Source: a virus. From it: a stretch of 64,000 nucleotides of DNA. Location: positions 1-64,000 of IMG/VR virus record IMGVR_UViG_3300033148_008025; one strand, written 5' to 3'. The notes beneath the pieces were generated by a model. It made no database searches. It was given only the letters and a program-made list of their open reading frames with translations, and was not told the origin of the DNA. This document shows, piece by piece, positions 37,130 through 44,400 of the stretch. The position numbers and the translations under genes were made by a program. Within the stretch, counting starts at the first letter, position 1; each line of letters opens with the position of its first letter.

Positions 37130-37806
37130 GTTACAATTTTTTGAACGGTTTCGTCGACGAGCTCACAAAGACCGCGGGTCCAACCGACCTGGCCAAGCCT
37201 CCCGGGCAGACCATGGAGGTGAAGATTCCTAAGCCCCCCAAGCCACTCCAGGCGCCCAAGCCGGCTACCATGGAGAGCAAACCTGCCGCCGTTCTTCCCA
37301 AGACTGCAGGTGTGAAAGACATGCTTGGCACCATGGGCTCCGCAGTCAAGAAGATGGTGACTAGCGATAAGGCTGTTCGTGCCAAGGTGAAAGCTGGGGA
37401 CTTGGCAGCCAAGGCAAAGTTTCACGGAGCCAAGGCCAAAGGAAGAGGGCAAGACCTTGCCGGAAAAGCTAAGGCATATGCTTCGACAAAGGGCCACCAG
37501 TGGAATGCACTTTCTCCTGCAGAGAAGAAGCGCTACATGGCTATCGCCGGTGCCGGAACGGCCGCCGGTGTTGCTGCTGGGGCCGGTGCATCGAAGCTTG
37601 CTGGCGAAGATAAGGCTGGCGCAATGATCAAGGAAGTGCTTGAAAACGCCAAAGGGAAAAATCGTCCTGAGTCCAAGTCCGGCGATTCCGTTGGGGGCGA
37701 GTACGGTGCGGGTGGGGGTCTTTCAAACTTTGAAGGCAAGACTGCTCCAAAGTTCAACAAGAAGTACAATCCCACCGACATGCCTCAGGCGTTCGGAAAG
37801 CGATAG
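37126..37806 (+). CDS. Lys/Ala/Pro-rich protein with N-terminal GFxDELxKxA motif, 226 aa
   Basis: MSYNFLNGFVDELTKTAGPT, then a Pro/Lys linker (KIPKPPKPLQAPKP), a basic Ala/Lys helix-forming centre (AAKAKFHGAKAKGRG), the glycine-rich segment IAGAGTAAGVAAGAGASKLA, and a disordered tail. Very basic and low complexity, like internal virion or DNA-binding proteins. ATGA overlap with the preceding gene. No enzyme motif. Confidence 0.65.
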   Translation: MSYNFLNGFVDELTKTAGPTDLAKPPGQTMEVKIPKPPKPLQAPKPATMESKPAAVLPKTAGVKDMLGTMGSAVKKMVTSDKAVRAKVKAGDLAAKAKFHGAKAKGRGQDLAGKAKAYASTKGHQWNALSPAEKKRYMAIAGAGTAAGVAAGAGASKLAGEDKAGAMIKEVLENAKGKNRPESKSGDSVGGEYGAGGGLSNFEGKTAPKFNKKYNPTDMPQAFGKR

Positions 37807-37811
37807 CACTT

Positions 37812-38438
37812 ATGATTTTCAGAGTGCTCAGGATCGTAGTGATCCTCCTGATTGCCGCTGGTGGAATCCTTGGAATCTACAGCATGCATCACAGGGAAAC
37901 CCTACATGAGCCAACGTGGGATGAGAGGGGAATTGCTGTCGAGCACAGGAGGGGAGATATTCCTCTTTCCGTTTTCGTTGATCGAAGCTTTGGAGGCGAC
38001 CACGTAGCAAGCGCAGAGAGAGCGATTTCCAGTATCAACCGTGATGCCGGATGTACTCTTATGAGCCCAATCTATCTGCTGGACAATGCTGATATCCATA
38101 TTCGCCATGAGGCTTGCGATGAGGGTTCGGAGTTTCAGCCAAATCACCCAGGCTGCACCTGGTCAAATCCTTCCAGGGAGCGCACGATTATCCAGGTTGG
38201 ACAACCAGGTAATACGACAACATCGTACTTAATCTTCTACCACGAACTCACACATGCCATAGGCTTGGCTCACGACGGCGTATATGTCGTCCCAGGGCGA
38301 GGAGATGAATCCTTGATGTTTGTCCCGATCACTGCCAACAACGCCCACGAGCACAGCTACAGGCTTGGTATAGGGAAGCATCTGCCTTCCATGTCTGACA
38401 AAGATCGAAGCGTGCTGAAACAGCGATACTGTGAGTAG
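37812..38438 (+). CDS. Membrane-anchored metzincin metallopeptidase, 208 aa
   Basis: MIFRVLRIVVILLIAAGGIL is a signal anchor (residues 1-22), so the rest should lie outside the cytoplasmic membrane. HELTHAIGLAH (residues 144-154) is the full metzincin zinc motif HExxHxxGxxH with catalytic Glu145. SLMFVPI about 15 residues later may form the Met-turn. Resembles matrixin/astacin-type peptidases. Possible roles are cutting envelope proteins at entry or release. Last gene of the cargo operon, without the DELxK motif. Confidence 0.8.
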   Translation: MIFRVLRIVVILLIAAGGILGIYSMHHRETLHEPTWDERGIAVEHRRGDIPLSVFVDRSFGGDHVASAERAISSINRDAGCTLMSPIYLLDNADIHIRHEACDEGSEFQPNHPGCTWSNPSRERTIIQVGQPGNTTTSYLIFYHELTHAIGLAHDGVYVVPGRGDESLMFVPITANNAHEHSYRLGIGKHLPSMSDKDRSVLKQRYCE

Positions 38439-38440
38439 CT

Positions 38441-38488
38441 AAAAAAAGACCCATCTTCGCAGAGGTTCCACGCAGTGCGAAGAGGGTC
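38441..38488 (-). terminator. Intrinsic terminator for the leftward 38.5-39.4 kb unit
   Basis: Minus strand GACCC-T-CTTCGCA ... TGCGAAG-AT-GGGTC followed by TTTTTTT. Long stem with one bulge and a 14-base loop. It lies in the convergent space after the metzincin gene and may also slow rightward transcription. Confidence 0.75.
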
Positions 38489-38511
38489 AAAGCTGACATC
38501 ACTGCCAGCTA

Positions 38512-38742
38512 TTAGTAGATAGCGACGGCGACGCCCGCTCCAAGTGTAACAAGGTCTTCAGCAAGGTAGTGGCCTTTGCCTTTGACGAAGTACTTTACGT
38601 GGTCTGGGACGACGACTTCCTTGTTTCCGATTCCGAATACGAGGAATCCCTCGCTGAGGTGAAACCCTTTCTCGGGGTCTTTGTCGGCCCCAACTTCTAG
38701 AAGGAACTTTGCTACGGTTTCAGTATCTCCAATCCAGCTCAT
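38512..38742 (-). CDS. Small hypothetical protein, 76 aa
   Basis: MSWIGDTETVAKFLLEVGAD; contains EKGFHLSEGFLVFGIGNKEV and VPDHVKYFVKGKGHYLAED. GGGAG upstream, ATGA overlap. Unrecognised; cotranscribed with GrpE. Confidence 0.6.
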   Translation of the reverse strand: MSWIGDTETVAKFLLEVGADKDPEKGFHLSEGFLVFGIGNKEVVVPDHVKYFVKGKGHYLAEDLVTLGAGVAVAIY

Positions 38743-38987
38743 TGATGGGGTCTCCCGTGTTTTGTTTCGAGCCTGTGAATACACTCACGCAATGCATCTT
38801 CCGGCTCTTTGTGTTCATTTCTTGAATAGTCGTAAACCCGATCTGGTCCGAGTTTGATGACGCATCGCTCTATTCCGGTTCTATCTAGAACCTCAGAGAT
38901 GATGTTTACTGGCGTGTCTTTACTTACACTCAGATCGAGATAGACGAGTTCACGCAGCTCTCTGATGCACTGGTTGTAGTCAAGCAT
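38739..38987 (-). CDS. Hypothetical protein, 82 aa
   Basis: MLDYNQCIRELRELVYLDLS; alpha/beta, acidic. Overlaps the end of the GrpE gene by eight bases and couples to the next gene. Unrecognised. Confidence 0.6.
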   Translation of the reverse strand: MLDYNQCIRELRELVYLDLSVSKDTPVNIISEVLDRTGIERCVIKLGPDRVYDYSRNEHKEPEDALRECIHRLETKHGRPHQ

Positions 38988-39426
38988 CTACCATCTCAGG
39001 GCTGATCGCTACGGCAACTTGCGCAGGGCGTAGCAACTTCCCCTTTCGGGTGTACCCTTGCCTAACTTGGCCGGCAACGTGGTGGTGTGGGATTTCTGCA
39101 GATGGGACCTCTGCAACTGCTTCCATTGTCTGTGGATCGAATGGCATTCCTTCCGCTGGTACGGCCTGGATGCCAATTTCTAGCAGTTTATGAATGAGAT
39201 GGCCTAGTGCCATGTCAATCCCACGTATCGCATCTTTCTTCCTAATGCCCTTCTGCTTTAGGCTGTTTGTTGCTCGAGCAAAATCATCAATTGCATCCAG
39301 CAGGAGACAGGCAATGTTTTCCTCCCCCTGCTCCCTTGCTCTCGACACGGCTACTGCCGTTTGCTTTCTCATGTTTTCGATTTGAGCAAGCGCTCGCTTG
39401 TACCGATCTTCTTCTTCGTTAGTCAC
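38980..39426 (-). CDS. grpE: GrpE-like nucleotide exchange factor, 148 aa
   Basis: GTG start (VTNEEEDRYKRALAQIEN) with AGGAG six bases upstream. The protein has the GrpE plan: a helical dimerisation stalk (residues 1-60), a four-helix part (ENIACLLLDAIDDFARATNS, LGHLIHKLLEIGIQAVPAEG) and the beta-domain motif PFDPQTMEAVAEVPS ... GQVRQGYTRKGKLLRPAQV. GrpE releases ADP from DnaK. Slightly short at the N-terminus. A phage copy could redirect host DnaK towards virion assembly or replication. No dnaK or dnaJ here. Confidence 0.88.
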   Translation of the reverse strand: MTNEEEDRYKRALAQIENMRKQTAVAVSRAREQGEENIACLLLDAIDDFARATNSLKQKGIRKKDAIRGIDMALGHLIHKLLEIGIQAVPAEGMPFDPQTMEAVAEVPSAEIPHHHVAGQVRQGYTRKGKLLRPAQVAVAISPEMVDA

Positions 39427-39477
39427 AGTAAACTCCTGTGTGTTTTGTGGTGGCGACTCCACTACCTTCAAGAAAGT

Positions 39478-39507
39478 GGGGGACAGCGCAACAAGGCACT
39501 GTCCCCC
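39478..39507. other. Inverted repeat (9-bp stem, 12-base loop)
   Basis: GGGGGACAG and CTGTCCCCC around 12 bases, in the space upstream of grpE and downstream of the terminator at 39.57 kb. No U-tract. Possible operator, transcript-stabilising or processing hairpin. Confidence 0.55.
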
Positions 39508-39566
39508 GGGTTTCCCAGAGGAGGAGTCCAAGCCACCGCCAAGGTCTAAAATAAATCTGAGTGAAC

Positions 39567-39603
39567 AAAAAGGTGGCCCCGACACATTCGTGTCGAGACC
39601 ACC
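39567..39603 (-). terminator. Intrinsic terminator
   Basis: Minus strand GGTGGTCTCGACAC-GAAT-GTGTCGGGGCCACC followed by TTTTTGTT. A long stem with an internal mismatch. It ends the one-gene unit of the 83-residue membrane protein. Confidence 0.8.
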
Positions 39604-39610
39604 TGAGTCC

Positions 39611-39862
39611 CTAGGATGGGAGGGTTTCTTCTTTTGCTGCCTCAGTGGCAGGGAGTGTGATTTGCTTCTTGAGCTCAGACACTTCCTCCTGCAGTTTTGG
39701 GATGCAGACGTTCTCGGCTTTCAGCTCGATCAGGCCAGACTCAAGAAACTCAACCTTTTCGTTGAGCTCTTTCACCTTACGCCCGCGGAGGATTATTCCT
39801 CCAAGTGTTCCAGCCACGAAGCCAGCTGCAGCAGTAATTCCAGTTTTGATAATATCGGTCAT
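39611..39862 (-). CDS. Small membrane protein with coiled coil, 83 aa
   Basis: MTDIIKTGITAAAGFVAGTL followed by GGIILRGR: one N-terminal span, then a coil (VKELNEKVEFLESGLIELKA, VSELKKQITL). GGAGTCCAAT before the ATG. A complete unit with its own GGCATAAGG element and terminator. A holin or spanin-like lysis role is possible from topology but unproven. Confidence 0.65.
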   Translation of the reverse strand: MTDIIKTGITAAAGFVAGTLGGIILRGRKVKELNEKVEFLESGLIELKAENVCIPKLQEEVSELKKQITLPATEAAKEETLPS

Positions 39863-39905
39863 ATTGGACTCCAATTCTGAGTAGGGGTGATTCCCTCTCT
39901 ACAGT

Positions 39906-39914
39906 CCTTATGCC
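39906..39914 (-). promoter_or_regulatory. GGCATAAGG promoter-like element
   Basis: Exact copy 43 bases before the 39862 start. Lies between this gene and the end of the next leftward unit (39937), where a new transcript must begin. Confidence 0.55.
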
Positions 39915-39936
39915 CGATAGGCTGCTGTGCCTGGCT

Positions 39937-40509
39937 TTATTTCAGGGCCCATGCCGTGTCTGCCACTCCAGTTTTCAGCCAGAGTTCACCCGTGCCAGCG
40001 TTGTCTCTTGAGCCAAGAGAGCCGATTGGTGCAGCTACTCCGGTTACGCTTGGGTCCGTTGTTAGCAGGTATGGGAGTCTTCGATTTGCTGCACGCATCC
40101 AATCCGTCTGTGCCCTGTGCCAGCCTTTCGTGTTTCCATTGGCGTTGGACTCAGTCTCTTCGCCGTAGCCAGAAATTCTCGCAGCCGTGTTTGGCATTGG
40201 TAGCGAAACCCGAATGTTCTGCTCGTACATGCCGTTGGCAACGCTTGCTCGAACAACGATAGTTCCAGATTCCGCATCCGCATCCGATGGAACTGTCATC
40301 GTCGGTGTTGCGGTGGTTGGGTTGATGAGGGATACCGACGAATCGAGCGGTGACTCGTCGATAAACCATTCGTAGTCTTCTTCTGAGTTTTCAGGGGCAG
40401 TGTCTACGAAGGAAAGCACCTCTCCCTCGACCAGGTCGTCTTTGTCAACGCCATCCAGCTCAGGGCCAGAAGTGCTTCCTGTTACCTGTATGACTGGCTG
40501 TGCTGGCAT
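39937..40509 (-). CDS. Stand-alone fibre N-terminal module, 190 aa
   Basis: MPAQPVIQVTGSTSGPELDG. Along its whole length it aligns with the first ~190 residues of the giant fibre (41426-46642): VDKDDLVEGEV/VDKVNLIAGEV, the Ig-like middle, the identical segment GEETESNANGNTKGWH, and GSLGSRDNAGTGELWLKTG/GSIGQRDNAGVGELWQKTG. It stops where the fibre goes on, so it is a duplicated attachment module: a second short fibre, a cap or an adaptor. Confidence 0.7.
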   Translation of the reverse strand: MPAQPVIQVTGSTSGPELDGVDKDDLVEGEVLSFVDTAPENSEEDYEWFIDESPLDSSVSLINPTTATPTMTVPSDADAESGTIVVRASVANGMYEQNIRVSLPMPNTAARISGYGEETESNANGNTKGWHRAQTDWMRAANRRLPYLLTTDPSVTGVAAPIGSLGSRDNAGTGELWLKTGVADTAWALK

Positions 40510-40515
40510 GGCTGA

Positions 40516-41004
40516 CTAGTTCTGAGCTTGATCTGCGCTTGCAGCTTTTTTGTTTGCAGCTTTTTGTGTTGCAACCCTCTTCGCCTTGCTCGGCTTCTTT
40601 TCTTTGAGGTCGACAACCAGCTCGATGAATGGCATGAACTGCATTGCAATAAATCCATCCCGATAGAGAGGCTGCGATGGGTTCTTGATGACATCGACAA
40701 GAAGCTTCCAATCGCTCTCGTCAAGAATCACCACGGCTCCAGCCTTCGCTCCCTTGCACGCTTTTGTGATTCTAGTGATTTGCTCCCAGGACTCAAATCC
40801 TTCATTGAACTTTTTGTCACGAAGGGCAAACGTCCTGATCCAACTCCAAAATGTTTCCGGATCTGCATCTCGAAAGATGGGACTTGCTCCAGCCTGCATT
40901 TCTGCTTGGCTTGGCTGTGTCTTCTTGTCATCAAGAGCCTGAATCGGCTTGTCGTTGTCGTCGAGAAGGACGATTGGTTCTGGGATGGTGAGATATCTTG
41001 GCAT
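40516..41004 (-). CDS. Hypothetical protein, likely virion-associated, 162 aa
   Basis: MPRYLTIPEPIVLLDDNDKP; helical middle (DKKFNEGFESWEQITRITKA, DESDWKLLVDVIK) and a Lys/Ala-rich tail. Sits between the two fibre-module genes. A tail or chaperone role is inferred from context only. AGAGGA before the ATG. Confidence 0.6.
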   Translation of the reverse strand: MPRYLTIPEPIVLLDDNDKPIQALDDKKTQPSQAEMQAGASPIFRDADPETFWSWIRTFALRDKKFNEGFESWEQITRITKACKGAKAGAVVILDESDWKLLVDVIKNPSQPLYRDGFIAMQFMPFIELVVDLKEKKPSKAKRVATQKAANKKAASADQAQN

Positions 41005-41030
41005 TTGATGTTTTCCTCTGATTGGGATTT

Positions 41031-41061
41031 GTGCGGGTACTATGTTTTGCAGTACCCGCAC
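41031..41061. other. Perfect inverted repeat (10-bp stem, 11-base loop)
   Basis: GTGCGGGTAC and GTACCCGCAC flank 11 bases in the 72-base space between two leftward genes. GC-rich, no U-tract. Could trim or protect the fibre-operon transcript. Confidence 0.6.
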
Positions 41062-41076
41062 AGCATCATACACATT

Positions 41077-41406
41077 TTAGAGTCCGAGGACAGCCTTCCC
41101 GTCATCGTGGATGCGCTTAAGTACGGGGAAAATCTTGTCCTCATCTCCTGCAACAAGGCCAGAGTGGCCATCCATGACTGCGGTCCACTCGGTCCACCGG
41201 ACCCCACCAGATTTTCCATCCGCCCTTATCACAGGAATACCTCGTCGAACAAAGGTTTGCTCTTTGACTGTAGGGCTGCCTGGGATAGCAGGGGGTAAGC
41301 CGATCACGTCTTCATGATCGGATGGGAGTACAAGGAACTCAATGCGGGTTCCCGCGGAGACGTTTCCGTCTGTCATTTCATTTGCTGATTCGCCTGCGAT
41401 TGCCAT
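41077..41406 (-). CDS. Hypothetical protein, likely virion-associated, 109 aa
   Basis: MAIAGESANEMTDGNVSAGT; contains FLVLPSDHEDVIGLPPAIPG and EQTFVRRGIPVIRADGKSGG: beta-rich, like a small virion protein. Directly follows the fibre gene in the same direction. Confidence 0.6.
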   Translation of the reverse strand: MAIAGESANEMTDGNVSAGTRIEFLVLPSDHEDVIGLPPAIPGSPTVKEQTFVRRGIPVIRADGKSGGVRWTEWTAVMDGHSGLVAGDEDKIFPVLKRIHDDGKAVLGL

Positions 41407-41425
41407 TTGTTTTTCTTTCCGTTGG

Positions 41426-44400
41426 TTAACACTCGACGCCGAGTGTTGCAAAAACTTTACGAGAACCCGAGTACGACCCGTTAAACAGTGCTCTGATTCT
41501 AACAAGGTCGCCCTTGCTCGCTGCGTCTGTATCCTTGGCTTGCGATGCGTAGTTCACTCGGTCTGTCGGTGCCGTGGTGTTCAGCACTGTTGCTGGGCTA
41601 CCGGACGAGCCCCAAGCATCGCTCCAAGAAGAACCTTCGTCATCTGAGGTCTGCACCCAGAAACTCACCTGTCCCGTACCTAGTGCTGTCTCAGCCCACA
41701 CTGAAATCTCGACGATGGAACCATCACGCGGCATAACAAACCAACCGTAGGAGTCGTCGCCTACTGTGGTCGAGCCATCAAACCGCATAGTATATGTATT
41801 GGACGCTGCTGGGCTGGTTAGATACACAAGAGGCAGAGTTCTTCTGAAGCCTCCTAGCGCGTCGATGTCGAGCGATGCAGTGAGACTGGAGCAAGTAACA
41901 GCGCCACCACACGTTATGGCATCTACGTATAGTCGTTGCCAACGATAAGACGCGTGACCTAGTAACCTAGAACTGTCGGTGCTGGGCCTTACGTCACAGT
42001 TGAAGTGTGCGCCAGAAGAAGTACCGTAGGGAGACTTGAAGGTCAACATCGTTGACCAACCCGTGCTGTCCTGCGTAGCTATCTCAAAGCTTGAATCGAA
42101 CGAAGCTTCTGATTGACTGCCTGCTTTCGCCTGCATAGACCAATTGAACGTACGTAGTGCATCTCCGTACACTGAGCCTTGCCACAGCAATGCCGGTGAG
42201 TCTTGTTCGCCATAGGTCACGTCTGCGTCGGTAGAGTTAGCTAACTCAAGACCTGCAACGTTATGGTCGACTGAAGGACTCGCGTCCCGAACATCGTTGC
42301 GGTAAATCGAGGAGACAGGAACGCCTGTGCCGTTAGATGTCCAACGCTGACGTTCAGTACCACTTGCTGTAACTGCCATCACGCTACCACCAGGGAAGAA
42401 GACCCCTGTATCAGCGTCTGAGTTATTCCTAATCCCTGGAACACTTTCTGTGCCTGTTATCACGGAGAGAGGCACGTAGACCGACAGGATGGTGTTCTTC
42501 AGGTACATCCGACGAGTACCACCAGTCCAGAACTCTAGCTGATCGTCTAGTGGCGCAGTGATGTACGTGTCGCTGGCGTCGAAGTACGTAGCTTGACCTA
42601 AGCCACCGTAGGTGTTCGCAGCGTTGTACATGTGCTGAGAACCGTCCCAGCGACAAGCCTCTAAGAGAGCTGTGGATACTGCAATCTCGGAGTTCGCAGG
42701 GCGGAAGAGTCCTGAGTTGTTGTCGTTCAGGCGTAGTGCAGGAACGGCTGCGTTGTCACCGAAGCCAGACGTTATGTTGATGTCATGAAAACCAATCCCA
42801 AGCCTGTGCCTCTGGGAAGATGCAGAGTATATGTAGAGCACGTCACCCGCACCGTGGTGGATGTAGTCACCCGACGCAACGGGGCCAAAGTATATCCTCG
42901 GATTAGAATTATTGGGTCCTATGTTGATGTCTCCATCCGAGTAAACCTTGAGGACGTCTTCGTATGCTCCACCATCGAGGCTACTCTTTAAGACAAGTTC
43001 TGATGTGGGAGTTGCAGCGTCCTCGACAGTCTCAAGTTGGAAAGCCATCTTGGCTTCTTGGGACTCTACACCCGTGAGGCGTGTCTGCCCTTCGAAGACG
43101 AGCATGGGTGAGTACTGGACGACACCATCTGCTGCATCTTGCAGGTTGAGAAGCTCTACACTGTGAGTCTCTGCCGTTCCGATGTTGTCGTATCGGCCTC
43201 GAAGTTGCCGCCCGAAGACTGTGCTCCATTGCCTGGTCGCACCTCCAAGATTCTTGGTGTTATCTGTGCTCGGCCTAAACGTTGTCGTGACATCGGTATT
43301 GCTCGAACCAAGATTGAGAATCTTGACGCCTAGGTATGCCAGTGAAAGCCCCCCAGCGTCGAGGTAGGTTCCGCTCGTGACGTCGCTTGCGTAGCTGTAG
43401 CTCGGGGCTCCTACTAACCCGTCTGGTACAAGAGTTTGCTGGGATGCGTTCCAGCGCATGGCTTCTAAGCCTGCTGTCGAAATACCGACCTCAGATGCAG
43501 CTGGGCGAAAGACACCTGAGTTTGTGTCAGAGAGCCTAATCGCAGGAGCAGCAGCCGAGCTACCTGCTGTATTTATCTCGTAATAACCTGCGCCGAATTT
43601 GTGCCATTGCCCTGAACCCATGCTGAGTGCCATATAGTTCGACGACGACATGGTGATGTAGTTCGTGGAGCTGTTCGTACCCATGCGAATTCGCGCAGTG
43701 GCACTAACCGGGTTGACCACAAGGTCTCCACCTGACTGAATGACTAAGCGGTCGTCGTATGCTGCGCCGTCTATGCTGCTCTTGAACACAAGGTCGCCAG
43801 TGGGCGGACCTGCCTGTTCTTCCGTGCGAGTCTGCATGGCAAACGCAACGTACTTTGAGCCAACAGCAACAGAGTCATAACCCATCCCCGCCAGCCTAAT
43901 CATGGCGCTGTATTGCTGCGTGCCGCCTCCAATGGCCCCGCTTGAGTTGACAAGGTTGTAGCCTACGCTTTCACCTTCGCCGACGTTCGTGCTGTAGTGT
44001 GTGTGTGTGGCCGCGTTGTAGATATGGCGTGCTCCACCAGCAATGATGAACTGCACGTTGTCATCGGCAGACGCTTTGAACATTGTGTCGCCATCGTCGT
44101 CCAACACAAGTCCCTGACCTGTGCCAAGAACAACGTCACCCGAAAAGGTCGCGTCTAGAGAGGCGTCTAGCAGCAGAGCCTGAGTTCCTCCTGTTGCAAA
44201 GCCTAGAGTGTCTGGGGCTCCAGCGTTCCCCCAGAAGACCCCGGTGTCTACGTCTCCTTGTGATGCTAGTTGCAGTACCGAAGCCGAACCTGAAGCGCTA
44301 GCAGTTCGAATTACGCCGCCACGCAGGAACATGGAGGAGGTCCCGTTGACTACAAATCCCACGGTACCCGCAGCAACTAGGTACATTCCTGATGTTGTCT

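Noticed and set aside
36907-37497. 196-codon leftward ORF
   Set aside because: Antisense shadow across the end of the 699-residue gene and the Lys/Ala-rich gene; Cys/Leu/Ser/His-rich composition typical of a complement frame.
40528-41298. 256-codon rightward ORF opposite two leftward genes
   Set aside because: No ribosome site and no domain; it lies antisense to two genes with good starts and typical composition.
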